Below, piece by piece: positions 7,865-15,918 of a stretch of 64,000 nt of DNA. The notes beneath the pieces were generated by a model. The model saw only the letters and a program-made list of their open reading frames with translations, had not been told where the DNA came from and made no database searches. Source of the DNA: Myceligenerans indicum (GTDB lineage: Bacteria > Actinomycetota > Actinomycetes > Actinomycetales > Cellulomonadaceae); NCBI RefSeq assembly GCF_016742955.1, contig NZ_JABBYC010000005.1, forward strand, positions 62,001 through 126,000. Direction: 5' to 3'. Both the position numbers and the translations under genes were made by a program. How positions within the stretch are numbered: the first letter of the stretch is position 1; each line of letters opens with the position of its first letter.

Positions 7865-7968
7865 ACGATTCCGGCTCGCTTCCCGCGAACCGGCGCTCCA
7901 GAAGATTACGGGACGCACCGGCCAAAGGTCCAATCGGAACCACGGTCCACGAGCAGGTTTACGTCACA

Positions 7969-8005
7969 CGGGCCGTGCGGCCGGGGAATCCGGCCGCACG
8001 GCCCG
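7969..8005 (-). terminator. 16-bp perfect hairpin between protease gene and tRNA cluster
   Basis: CGGGCCGTGCGGCCGG (7969-7984) pairs perfectly with CCGGCCGCACGGCCCG (7990-8005) around a 5-nt loop. It lies 67 bp after the protease stop on the minus strand and about 100 bp before the tRNA-Gly. It probably ends the protease mRNA and insulates the tRNA operon. Confidence 0.75.
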
Positions 8006-8072
8006 TTCGACTGCTCGGGTCAGCTTCGCCCGGGCGCCGGTGGGTGGGGCTCACCCTGCCGGGGGCTGTGTG

Positions 8073-8945
8073 TCAGTAGACGTCGACCCCGTACTTGTCC
8101 AGCGCCTCGGTCACCGGCTGGAAGAACGTGGTGCCGCCGGTGCGGCAGTCACCGCTTCCGCCGGAGGTGAGGCCGATGGCCTTGCTGCCGTCGTACAGCG
8201 GGCCGCCGGAGTCGCCGGGCTCGGCGCAGACCGTGGTCTGGATCAGGCCGCGCACGGTGCCGCCACCCTGGTAGCGCACGGTGACGTTCAGGCCCGTGAC
8301 GGTGCCGCTGTGCGTGCCGGTGGTGGAGCCGGTGCGGGTGACCCGCTCGCCCACGTAGGCGTCGGCGGCGGTGTAGCCGCCGGGGTGGCTCAGTGACGTG
8401 TTGTCGTAGCTCACGAGTGCGTAGTCGTTGCCGGGGAAGCTTGCGGAGACGGTGTCGCCGATCAGCGTGGACTGTGAGGAGTCGGCGTACCAGGTGCGCA
8501 CGGCCTTGCCGCAGTGTCCCGCGGTGAGGAAGTAGTAGTCGCTGCCCGAGCGGACGTTGAAGCCGAGCGAGCAGCGGTAGCCCCCGCCGTAGATCGCGTC
8601 GCCGGCCGACAGCAGGGGAGTGAACTCGCCCTGTGTCCGCTCGACGGTGACCGCCTTCGCGTTGACGCCTGCCTCCTTCCGGATCGTGGCCAGGTCTGCC
8701 GCGCTGACGGTCGAGTCCGCGGTGACGACGACCTTGCCGCTCGTCCTGTCGGTGTACCAGGCGATGCCGTCGACGCCGGACCCCGCGACCGCGCTGTTCG
8801 CCGCGGCGAGCTGCGACGCCGTGGGCGGGAGGTCTGCGGGCTGCGCCGCCGCCGACGAGGCGACGGCGCCCGACATCGCCAGGCCGAGCCCGGCGGCGAT
8901 CGCCACGATCCTGGCGCGGATTCCGGTTGGGGAGATGCTGGTCAT
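8073..8945 (-). CDS. Secreted chymotrypsin-fold serine protease (streptogrisin/alpha-lytic type)
   Basis: A 290-residue preproprotease. There is an N-terminal signal peptide (about residues 1-34, hydrophobic core [20 protein letters not shown]), then a propeptide of roughly 75 residues with a [20 protein letters not shown] stretch like the alpha-lytic pro-domain. The mature domain starts near [16 protein letters not shown]. The catalytic triad is visible: His in LTAGHCG, Asp in GNDYALV, Ser in EPGDSGGPL. Cysteine pairs (YRCS/GHCG and VCAEPG/GDCRTG) fit the two disulfides of the family. ATG 8945 has GGAGGG just upstream. The enzyme is exported and presumably self-processed. Two direct-repeat operator candidates lie further upstream. 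Confidence 0.92.
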   Translation of the reverse strand: MTSISPTGIRARIVAIAAGLGLAMSGAVASSAAAQPADLPPTASQLAAANSAVAGSGVDGIAWYTDRTSGKVVVTADSTVSAADLATIRKEAGVNAKAVTVERTQGEFTPLLSAGDAIYGGGYRCSLGFNVRSGSDYYFLTAGHCGKAVRTWYADSSQSTLIGDTVSASFPGNDYALVSYDNTSLSHPGGYTAADAYVGERVTRTGSTTGTHSGTVTGLNVTVRYQGGGTVRGLIQTTVCAEPGDSGGPLYDGSKAIGLTSGGSGDCRTGGTTFFQPVTEALDKYGVDVY

Positions 8946-9060
8946 GTTCCCTCCAGAAGGACAGGGGCGATGCGGTCTGCACGCCCGGTCGGTGAGCGGA
9001 CGCACTCCGTTGTGCGTCGTGGCCGCTCAACGGGGAAGTGTGCAGGAACTGTGAGGCAGA

Positions 9061-9097
9061 GCACAAGGGTTTGTCCTGAATTGCACAAGGTTTGTCC
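9061..9097 (-). promoter_or_regulatory. Two direct-repeat operator candidates upstream of the protease gene
   Basis: GCACAAGGGTTTGTCC (9061-9076) and GCACAAGGTTTGTCC (9083-9097) are near-identical direct repeats 22 bp apart, two helical turns. Each contains an inner inverted repeat ACAA-N3/4-TTGT when read on the minus strand. They lie about 115 bp upstream of the protease start in a region otherwise without genes. No specific regulator is visible. Confidence 0.55.
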
Positions 9098-9184
9098 ATC
9101 CGTCGGTGCTGTCGCTCATGCCCGCCGCGGCCGGTTCGCCTCGGGCGAGCGCCAAGTGATGAGGGCGTCTGCCGAGGCGGGGGC

Positions 9185-9227
9185 TTGACGTCCGGGCGAG
9201 ACGTGTGCAGACTGCAGTCAATCGATT
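9185..9227 (+). promoter_or_regulatory. Promoter and AATCGATT operator of the lacI-type gene
   Basis: TTGACG (9185-9190) and CAGACT (9208-9213) are separated by 17 bp and form a plausible sigma-70-type promoter. The palindrome AATCGATT (9220-9227) follows, about 28 bp before the ATG at 9256. A central CG-containing palindrome is typical of LacI-family sites, so this may be the autoregulatory operator. A 10-bp version of the same palindrome occurs at 17241. Confidence 0.5.
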
Positions 9228-9255
9228 TACCACGCCGTCGTGGGGAGGGTTAGGA

Positions 9256-10308
9256 ATGGCACGGGTCCGGATCTCGGACGTCGCCGCAGCAGCCGGTGTC
9301 TCGACGAGCACCGTCTCGCTCGTCCTCAACGACCGCGCCACGCGGATCTCCCAGGAGACGCGGGAACGGGTGCGGGAGGCGGCGGCCGCCGTCGGCTACA
9401 CGCCGAACCCGATAGCCCGGGGGCTGCGTACGCAGCGCACGCGGACCATCGGCCTCGTCTCCGACGAGATCGCGACGACGCCGTTCGCCGGGCGGATGCT
9501 CGCGGGCGCCCAGGACGCCGCTCGGGAGAACGCCCACCTGCTCTTCCTCGTGGACACCGGTGCGGACCGGGCGGTCGAGCAGGAGGCAATCCGGGCGCTC
9601 GTCGATCAGCAGGTCGACGCGATCATCTACGCGTGCATGTGGCACCGGGTCGTCGAGCCGCCCGCAGGGCTTCCGCCCCGGTCGGTGTTCCTCGACTGCC
9701 GGCCCGCGTCCGGCGGGCATCCCGCAGTGGTTCCGGACGAGCTCGCCGGCGGGCGTTCCGCCGTTCGTGAACTCGTCGCGGCCGGCCACCGGCGCATCGC
9801 CTGGGTCGACGTCGAGGAGCAGGATCCGCCGGTCGCGTCGGAACTGCGACACCGGGGATACCTGGACGTGCTGGACGAGGCCGGGATCGTGCCGGACCCC
9901 GCATGGCACGTGCGCGGGGTGGGCTCGGCGGCGGGAGGCCGTGGGGCCGCGGAGCGGCTCCTGGACCTGCCCGCGGATCGCAGGCCCACGGCATTCTTCT
10001 GCTTCAACGACAGGATGGCCGCCGGTGTGTACGTCGCCGCGCGCCATCGCGGGCTGGAGATCCCGCGCGACATCTCCGTCGTCGGCTACGACGACCAACA
10101 GCTGGTCGCCGGGGAGGTCGATCCTCCCCTCACGACCATCGCCCTGCCCCATGAAGAGATGGGCAGATGGGCGGTCGAGGTCGCTCTCGGCGTCCGGGAA
10201 GCCCCGGAGCCGGATCCGACCCACCTCATGCCGTGCCCGATGGTTCATCGGGACTCGGTGAGCTCGCCGCCGGCAGCAGCAGCCAACTCCGGCCGGCGAC
10301 GAGCGTGA
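9256..10308 (+). CDS. LacI-family transcriptional regulator
   Basis: A 350-residue repressor. The N-terminal helix-turn-helix reads VRISDVAAAAGVSTSTVSLVLN with the hinge TPNPIARGLRTQRT, followed by a periplasmic-binding-protein-like sugar domain (TIGLVSDEI ... FFCFNDRMAAGVYVAAR ... ISVVGYDDQ ... PLTTIALP). ATG 9256 follows a GGAGGGTTAGGA ribosome site. The next four genes encode a sugar ABC importer and a glycoside hydrolase, so it probably represses that operon and is released by the imported sugar or a breakdown product. The exact sugar cannot be read from the sequence. Confidence 0.93.
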   Translation: MARVRISDVAAAAGVSTSTVSLVLNDRATRISQETRERVREAAAAVGYTPNPIARGLRTQRTRTIGLVSDEIATTPFAGRMLAGAQDAARENAHLLFLVDTGADRAVEQEAIRALVDQQVDAIIYACMWHRVVEPPAGLPPRSVFLDCRPASGGHPAVVPDELAGGRSAVRELVAAGHRRIAWVDVEEQDPPVASELRHRGYLDVLDEAGIVPDPAWHVRGVGSAAGGRGAAERLLDLPADRRPTAFFCFNDRMAAGVYVAARHRGLEIPRDISVVGYDDQQLVAGEVDPPLTTIALPHEEMGRWAVEVALGVREAPEPDPTHLMPCPMVHRDSVSSPPAAAANSGRRRA

Positions 10309-10382
10309 AACACCCATGACCGCCGAGCGGTCACAGAGCGGTGTCCCGACGTAGGGGTCGGGTCACCAGGAGAGGAATCACG

Positions 10383-11672
10383 ATGTACCGCAGATCCCCC
10401 ATGAAGATCGTAACCGTGTGCGCGGCCGGAGCCCTCGCGCTCACCGCGTGCGGCCAGGCCGGTCAGGGAGGTACCACCACCGAGGACGGTCGTGAGCAGC
10501 TGACCATGTGGACCCACTCCGCGGGCAACCCCGCGGAGCTGGAGGTGTACGAACAGATCATCGAGGACTTCAACGCCTCGCAGGACCAGTACGAGGTGGT
10601 CTCGGAGTCGTTCCCTCAGGGGGCGTACAACGACGCCATCGTCGCGGCCGCCGCCGCGGACGACCTGCCCTGCCTGCTCGACATGGACGGCCCCATCGTG
10701 GCGAACTGGGCCTGGGCCGGCTACCTCCAGCCGCTCGAGTTCCCCGCCGAGATCACCGGCTCCCTGCTGCCGACCGCCGTCGGCACCTATCAGGGTGACA
10801 TCTACAGCGCCGGCTACTGGGACGCCGCGCTCGCGGTGTTCGCCCGCCAGTCGGTGCTGGAGAAGAACGACATCCGCATCCCCACCGTGGACGACCCGTG
10901 GACGGTCGACGAGTTCGACGACGCCCTGGAGACCCTCCAGGCTGCCGGGTACGAGACCCCGCTGGACATCGGCGCCGAGGACAAGGGCGAGTGGTGGTCC
11001 TACGCCTACTCCCCGATGCTGCAGAGCGCGGGCGGTGACGAGATCGACCGCGACACCTACCTGAGCGCGGACGGCGCCCTCAACGGGCCCGAGGCCGTCG
11101 ACTTCTTCACCTGGTTCCAGGAGGCCTTCGACAAGGGCTGGGCCAGCGCCGACGGCACCATCGGGAACGAGGAGTTCAACGCGGACGAGGTGGCCCTGAG
11201 CTACACCGGCGTCTGGAACGCCATGGACTCGCTCGAGGCCGCGGGCGACGACCTGCTGATCCTGCCCCCGCCGGACTTCGGCACCGGTCCCAGGATCGGC
11301 GGCGGGTCGTGGCAGTGGGGTATCTCGTCGTCCTGCGCGTCTCCCGAGGGCGCGCGTGCGTACCTGGAGTTCAGCTTCAAGGACGAGTACATCGCCCAGT
11401 TCAGCGACAAGCAGGTGGTCATCCCGGCCACGGCAGGCGCGGAGATGCTCTCGGAGCACTTCGGTGAGGACGGTGACCTGCGCCCGTTCGTCGAGCTGTC
11501 CCAGAAGTTCGCACTGGCCAGGCCGGAGACGCCCGCCTACCCCGTGATCTCGTCGACCTTCGAGAAGGCGGCGAAAGACATCATGAACGGCGCGGACGTG
11601 GGTTCGACGCTCGACGGCGCGGTCCAGGAGATCGACGCCAACATCGCGTCCAACGACGGGTACGGCTTCTGA
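10383..11672 (+). CDS. Sugar ABC transporter substrate-binding lipoprotein
   Basis: A 429-residue solute-binding protein of the family-1 (MalE/UgpB) type. The signal peptide ends in a lipobox LTAC at about residues 19-22, so the mature protein is anchored by a lipidated Cys outside the membrane. Family features follow: LTMWTHSAGNPAELEVYEQI near the start, and several Trp/Tyr-rich patches (GEWWSYAYSP, GGSWQWGISSSC) that would stack on sugar rings. ATG 10383 has AGGAGAGGAATC upstream. It is the first structural gene of the ABC operon and is separated from the permeases by a strong hairpin. Confidence 0.93.
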   Translation: MYRRSPMKIVTVCAAGALALTACGQAGQGGTTTEDGREQLTMWTHSAGNPAELEVYEQIIEDFNASQDQYEVVSESFPQGAYNDAIVAAAAADDLPCLLDMDGPIVANWAWAGYLQPLEFPAEITGSLLPTAVGTYQGDIYSAGYWDAALAVFARQSVLEKNDIRIPTVDDPWTVDEFDDALETLQAAGYETPLDIGAEDKGEWWSYAYSPMLQSAGGDEIDRDTYLSADGALNGPEAVDFFTWFQEAFDKGWASADGTIGNEEFNADEVALSYTGVWNAMDSLEAAGDDLLILPPPDFGTGPRIGGGSWQWGISSSCASPEGARAYLEFSFKDEYIAQFSDKQVVIPATAGAEMLSEHFGEDGDLRPFVELSQKFALARPETPAYPVISSTFEKAAKDIMNGADVGSTLDGAVQEIDANIASNDGYGF

Positions 11673-11689
11673 GCCGTTCGTCCTGACCG

Positions 11690-11719
11690 GCGTGGGGCGG
11701 CCGCGCGGCCGCCCCACGC
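11690..11719 (+). promoter_or_regulatory. Intercistronic hairpin between binding protein and permease genes
   Basis: GCGTGGGGCGGCC (11690-11702) pairs perfectly with GGCCGCCCCACGC (11707-11719) around a GCGC loop. It sits 18 bp after the binding-protein stop and 20 bp before the first permease. Such hairpins in ABC operons commonly act as partial terminators or mRNA stabilisers, giving more binding protein than permease; that role is inferred. Confidence 0.65.
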
Positions 11720-11738
11720 CCCGGACGGAGCCACCATC

Positions 11739-12701
11739 ATGACGACCACTTCTTCCCCCGCGCGATCCGGATCCTCCTCGGCCCTGTGGGCCGGGTTCCG
11801 GAGCGTCCGTCCCCGTCGCTCACCGGCGGGCAGGACCGAGGCCCGTGCAGGCCTGGCGATGGCCCTGCCCGCACTGACCCTGCTCGTGCTGTTCCTCGTC
11901 ATCCCGGCGCTGCTCGCGTTCGGGCTGTCGTTCACCAACGCCCGACTGATCTCTCCCAACCCGCCGCGGTTCGTCGGGCTGGACAACTTCGTGCGCGCCT
12001 TCACGGCCGACCCCGTGTTCCTGCGCTCGACACTCAACACGTTCGTCTTCGCCGGGGTCGTCGTGCCCGTCCAGGCCGGCCTCGGTCTCGCGCTCGCGGT
12101 CCTCGTGAACCAGAAGATCCGAGGCGTCACCGCCTTCCGGGTGATCTTCTTCGTTCCGGTGGTCACGTCGATCGTCGTGGTGTCGATCCTCTGGAGGTTC
12201 CTCTACCAGGACGACGGGCTGATCAACTCGTTCATCGACACCGTCACGTTCGGCGCCTGGCACGGCATGGCCTGGCTGAACGACCCGAGCACGGCGCTCG
12301 GCGCCATCATCGTGCTGTCGATCTGGCAGGCCGTCGGATTCCACATGCTCATCTGGCTCTCCGGGCTCCAGACCATCCCCGAGGAACTGTACGAGGCCGC
12401 CCGGATGGACGGCGCCTCGCCCTGGCAGCAGTTCGCCCATGTCACCTGGCCAGGCCTGCGCTCGACGATGGTGTTCGTGCTGGTCACGATCACGATCGCG
12501 GCCCTCGGCCTGTTCGTCCAGATCGACGTGATGACCCAGGGCGGCCCCGTGAACTCCACCTCCACGCTCGTCTACCACGCGGTACGCAAGGGCTACCGGG
12601 AGCAGGAGACGGGGTACGGCGCCACGATCTCACTCATCTTCTTCGTGATCGTGCTGGTCATCGCCTTGATCCAGCGCTACCTGACCCGAGAGGAGGACTG
12701 A
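11739..12701 (+). CDS. Sugar ABC transporter permease (MalF/UgpA type)
   Basis: A 320-residue inner-membrane subunit with six predicted helices, the first at about residues 42-65 (AMALPALTLLVLFLVIPALLA). The EAA loop that docks the ATPase reads ELYEAARMDGASPWQQFAHVTWPG. The first 35 residues are cytoplasmic, Ser/Arg-rich and poorly conserved. It pairs with the permease encoded next. No ATPase gene is present in the operon, which is usual for actinobacterial sugar importers that share an MsiK-type ATPase; that detail is family knowledge, not seen here. Confidence 0.93.
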   Translation: MTTTSSPARSGSSSALWAGFRSVRPRRSPAGRTEARAGLAMALPALTLLVLFLVIPALLAFGLSFTNARLISPNPPRFVGLDNFVRAFTADPVFLRSTLNTFVFAGVVVPVQAGLGLALAVLVNQKIRGVTAFRVIFFVPVVTSIVVVSILWRFLYQDDGLINSFIDTVTFGAWHGMAWLNDPSTALGAIIVLSIWQAVGFHMLIWLSGLQTIPEELYEAARMDGASPWQQFAHVTWPGLRSTMVFVLVTITIAALGLFVQIDVMTQGGPVNSTSTLVYHAVRKGYREQETGYGATISLIFFVIVLVIALIQRYLTREED

Positions 12702-12703
12702 CC

Positions 12704-13633
12704 GTGGCTCTTGGTCTCCCCGTTGCGCGCCCGCAGGCCGCGCCTTCGGCCAGCGAGCGGCAGGCGCGCCGGCGTCGCCGCGTGTGGTCCTACACGACCC
12801 TGACGGCGCTCGCCGTGTTCTTCCTGTTCCCGCTCGTGTTCATGTTCGTCTCCAGCCTCAAGCCGGACGGACAGATCCTGACCGACGTGACGTCCCTGCG
12901 AGCCTTCCTCCCCGTCGGCGACATCAGCCTCGACAACTACGCCGGCGTCTTCGACCGCGTGCCCGTGGGGCGGTTCCTGTTCAACTCGGTGCTCGTCACC
13001 GTGCTGACGGTCGGGCTGGGACTGATCCTCAACAGCATGGCGGGGTTCGCCCTGTCCCGGCTGCGGTGGCGTGGCCGCCACCTGGCGCTCGCCCTGGTCA
13101 TCGCGACGCTCATCGTCCCCTTCGAGACGATCGCGGTGCCGATGGTCTACTGGGTGTCGCACCTGCCGACCCTCGTCTGGGAGGACGGTCTGCTCAAGTA
13201 CGACTTCGGCTGGCTGAACACCTACCAGGTGCAGATCATCCCGTTCATCGCGAACGCGTTCTCGATCTTCCTGTTCACGCAGTACTTCTCGACGATCCCC
13301 AAGTCGCTCGACGAGGCGGCCCGCATCGACGGGGCCGGCTGGTTCACGATCTACCGCAAGATCGTCGCGCCGCTGGCCGGGCCCGCGTTCGCCACGGTCG
13401 CGATCGTGACGTTCCTGCCGGCCTGGAACCAGTACCTGTGGCCGCTGATGGTGGTCCAGCAGGAGGAGTTGCGCCCGGTGATGGTCGGCATGCAGTACTT
13501 CTTCCAGCTCGACCCGGCCTGGGGCGAGGTCATGGCGTACACCTCGCTCATCACGCTCCCGGTCCTGATCGTGTTCCTGTCCTTCCAGCGCGCGTTCGTC
13601 AGCAGCGTCGCCGCAAGTGGTGTGAAAGGTTGA
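12704..13633 (+). CDS. Sugar ABC transporter permease (MalG/UgpE type)
   Basis: A 309-residue second permease. Six membrane helices are predicted, starting with TTLTALAVFFLFPLVFMFVS at about residues 30-50. The EAA motif reads SLDEAARIDGAGWFTIYRKIVAP. GTG 12704 lies 2 bp after the previous stop, with AGGAGG overlapping the end of the upstream gene, so the two permeases are translationally coupled. The stop codon overlaps the start of the glycoside hydrolase gene. Confidence 0.93.
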   Translation: MALGLPVARPQAAPSASERQARRRRRVWSYTTLTALAVFFLFPLVFMFVSSLKPDGQILTDVTSLRAFLPVGDISLDNYAGVFDRVPVGRFLFNSVLVTVLTVGLGLILNSMAGFALSRLRWRGRHLALALVIATLIVPFETIAVPMVYWVSHLPTLVWEDGLLKYDFGWLNTYQVQIIPFIANAFSIFLFTQYFSTIPKSLDEAARIDGAGWFTIYRKIVAPLAGPAFATVAIVTFLPAWNQYLWPLMVVQQEELRPVMVGMQYFFQLDPAWGEVMAYTSLITLPVLIVFLSFQRAFVSSVAASGVKG

Positions 13634-14595
13634 TGATGTTCGCTCTTCCCGAGGCCTGGGTCTGGGACTTCTGGTTCGCCGACGACGGCGAGCGCCACCA
13701 CATGTTCTTCCTGTACGCCTCGCGTGCCCTGCACGACCCGGACGCCCGTCACTACCGCGCGTCGATCGGTCACGCCGTCTCCGAGGACCTGGTGCACTGG
13801 ACACGCGTCACGGATGCCCTCGTGCGTGCCGACGCCCCGGCCTTCGACGATCTGGCCACCTGGACCGGGTCGGTGGTGCGGCACCCGGACGGGACCTGGT
13901 TCCTCTTCTACACCGGGTCGACCCTGACCGCGGCCGGGAACGTGCAGCGCATCGGGTACGCCACGTCGTCGGACCTGATGACCTGGCACCGGTCGCCGGA
14001 CAACCCGGTCCTGGAGGCGGACCCGCGCTGGTACGAGACGCTGGCGGACGGCCAGTGGCACGACGAGGCGTTCCGGGACCCGTGGGTCTTCCGCGATCCC
14101 GACGGGGACGGCTGGCACATGCTGGTCACGGCGCGGGGCCGCACGGGACCGGCCGACGACCGCGGCGTCGTCGGTCACGCGTGGTCGCCGGACCTGCGGT
14201 CCTGGGAGCTGCGGCCGCCGCTGACGGAACCGGGGCAGGGTTTCGGGCAGCTCGAGGTCATGCAGGTGGAGAACGTCGACGGCGTGCCGGTCCTGCTGTT
14301 CTCGTGTCTGGCGCAGGACATGGCCCAGGAGCGCTCGCGGACGACGACGGGCGGCGTGTGGGCGGCGCCTGCCGCATCGGCGCTGGGACCGTTCGACGTG
14401 GGGGCTGCCCGGCAGCTCACCGACTCGTCCCGGTACAGCGGCCGGCTGGTGCGGCGCAGGGACGGGCAGTGGGTGCTGCTCGCGTTCGACCACGACGGCC
14501 CGGGCGGCGAGTTCGTCGGCACGATCGGTGATCCGATCCCCGTGGCGACGTCCGACGGGCTGCTGACCGCGGAGGCGGCCCACACCGCCTGCTGA
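13633..14595 (+). CDS. Clan GH-J glycoside hydrolase (GH32/GH68-like, putative beta-fructosidase)
   Basis: A 320-residue cytoplasmic five-bladed propeller enzyme. Three acidic motifs of the clan are recognisable: WVWDFWFAD near the N-terminus (nucleophile Asp, closer to the WD-aromatic form of GH68 than the WMNDPNG of GH32), FRDPWVFRD (transition-state Asp) and GQLEVMQVEN (acid/base Glu). No signal peptide is present, so it would act on an oligosaccharide brought in by the ABC importer. Its ATG overlaps the permease stop; ATG 13636 is equally possible and has better spacing from GAAAGG. The substrate, a fructoside, is inferred from the family; a GH43-like activity cannot be excluded. Confidence 0.78.
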   Translation: MMFALPEAWVWDFWFADDGERHHMFFLYASRALHDPDARHYRASIGHAVSEDLVHWTRVTDALVRADAPAFDDLATWTGSVVRHPDGTWFLFYTGSTLTAAGNVQRIGYATSSDLMTWHRSPDNPVLEADPRWYETLADGQWHDEAFRDPWVFRDPDGDGWHMLVTARGRTGPADDRGVVGHAWSPDLRSWELRPPLTEPGQGFGQLEVMQVENVDGVPVLLFSCLAQDMAQERSRTTTGGVWAAPAASALGPFDVGAARQLTDSSRYSGRLVRRRDGQWVLLAFDHDGPGGEFVGTIGDPIPVATSDGLLTAEAAHTAC

Positions 14596-14696
14596 CGGGC
14601 CCATTCCGGTCTCACGCGACGGGCCGCCCGGACCGGCGGTCCGTCGCTGATCGAACCCACTCCAGGAGCAGGCCCCTGTCCACCGCACCACGGCCA

Positions 14697-14930
14697 GGGG
14701 CGCGGGGGCTGCGCCCCCGCCGGATATGACGAGACGGCGTGACCCAATCCTGGGCACACGCCGCCTGCTGTGGTGCGGGGCGCGGGGGCTGCGCCCCCGC
14801 CGGATATGACGAGACGGCGTGACCCAATCCTGGGCACACGCCGCCTGCTGTGGTGCGGGGCGCGGGGGCTGCGCCCCCGCCGGACATGACGAGACGGCGT
14901 GGCCCGTTCCTGGGCACACGCCGCCTGCTG
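14697..14930 (-). repeat. Three tandem copies of an 80-bp palindromic unit downstream of tRNA-Val(CAC)
   Basis: Copies start at 14697, 14777 and 14857; the last is cut 6 bp short beside the tRNA. Each has the hairpin GCGGGGGC-TGC-GCCCCCGC, the conserved ATGACGAG linker, and a second hairpin GGCGTG/CACGCC enclosing CCCA/TGGG. The first two copies are identical in their core; the third differs at a few positions, including paired bases. The tRNA 3' end at 14936 lies 5 bp from the array. The remaining bases of 14596-14696 show no gene. Confidence 0.9.
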
Positions 14931-14935
14931 TCGAG

Positions 14936-15009
14936 TGGGCGATACAGGACTCGAACCTGTGACCTCTTCGGTGTGAACGAAGCGCGCTAACCATCTGCGC
15001 CAATCGCCC
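14936..15009 (-). tRNA. tRNA-Val(CAC), isolated copy
   Basis: A 74-nt cloverleaf with acceptor GGGCGAT/ATCGCCC, discriminator A and anticodon loop TTCACAC (CAC). It is identical to the plus-strand copy at 17609-17682. It stands alone, about 7 kb from the other minus-strand tRNAs, although the plus-strand cluster has Val(CAC) directly after Val(GAC). Confidence 0.95.
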
Positions 15010-15063
15010 CTGGTGGTGCGGACAGATCCTAGCAGCCGTGGACCGTCCGCAACGACCGTTGGC

Positions 15064-15918
15064 TCAGGGGTCGATCCGCTCGCGCCGCATCTTCTCGAAG
15101 AGGTCGCGCGCGGCCTCGGACAGTTCACCGGCGGGCAGGTCGACGCCGTCGAGCCAGGTGGTGGGCTGCACGTTGCGCACGGACCCGGTCAGGAGCATGT
15201 GTGCGCGTCCGGCCGTCACCTCGTCGAGCACGTCGAAGGTCAGTTCGCCCGCCCGGGCCTCCCGGACCGGCAGCCCTGACTCGGCGCCCCATTCCAGCAG
15301 CAGCTCTCGGGTGATCCCCGCGAGGCAACCCACGGACAGGGGAGGTGTCACGAGTTCGCCGTCGCGCTCCACGAAGACGTTGGACCCGGTTCCTTCGCAC
15401 AGCTCGCCGCGGGTGTTGGCGAGCACTGCCTCGTCGCCGCCCTTGGCGGTGGCGTCGGCGAGTGCCACGACGTTCTCCGCGTAGGAAGTCGTCTTGAGCC
15501 CGGCCACGGCGGAGCGTTCGTTGCGCGTCCACGGAGAGCGTACGGCGCGTCCCTCGGCCCGGATCGTCGCCGGCCCGGCGGCCACCACGACGGTCTGGGG
15601 GCCGGCGGACCGCCCGGAGGCCAGCGGCCCGACGCCGTCGGTGACGGTGATCCGCAGGCGGCCGGAGGCGGGGCCTGCGCCGAGGACTGCGGCGACACCG
15701 TCGCGGATCCGCTGCTCGTCGGGTTCCGCGATGCCGAGGCCCGCGGCGGATCGCGCGAGCCGCTTCAGGTGGCGTGTGAGGGCGAACGCCTGGCCGTCGA
15801 ACACGGCGCAGGTCTCGAACACGCCGTCGCCCACCGTGATGCCGTGGTCGATCGCGCTGATCACGCCTTCGTCGGGCGTCACGAGCCGCCCGTCCGTCCA
15901 GATCACCGTCTGCGTCAT
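15064..15918 (-). CDS. pabC: 4-amino-4-deoxychorismate lyase (PLP fold-type IV)
   Basis: A 284-residue class-IV aminotransferase-fold enzyme that releases pyruvate from aminodeoxychorismate to give p-aminobenzoate for folate. The PLP lysine lies in GLKTTSYAENV, the cofactor-binding Glu/Asn segment is CEGTGSNVFVERDG, and the N-terminal DHGITVGDGVFET is the family signature. Its ATG overlaps the last bases of pabB (ATGA), so the pair is translationally coupled. A D-amino-acid aminotransferase or branched-chain enzyme is the alternative within the fold, but the pabB neighbour decides it. Confidence 0.88.
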   Translation of the reverse strand: MTQTVIWTDGRLVTPDEGVISAIDHGITVGDGVFETCAVFDGQAFALTRHLKRLARSAAGLGIAEPDEQRIRDGVAAVLGAGPASGRLRITVTDGVGPLASGRSAGPQTVVVAAGPATIRAEGRAVRSPWTRNERSAVAGLKTTSYAENVVALADATAKGGDEAVLANTRGELCEGTGSNVFVERDGELVTPPLSVGCLAGITRELLLEWGAESGLPVREARAGELTFDVLDEVTAGRAHMLLTGSVRNVQPTTWLDGVDLPAGELSEAARDLFEKMRRERIDP

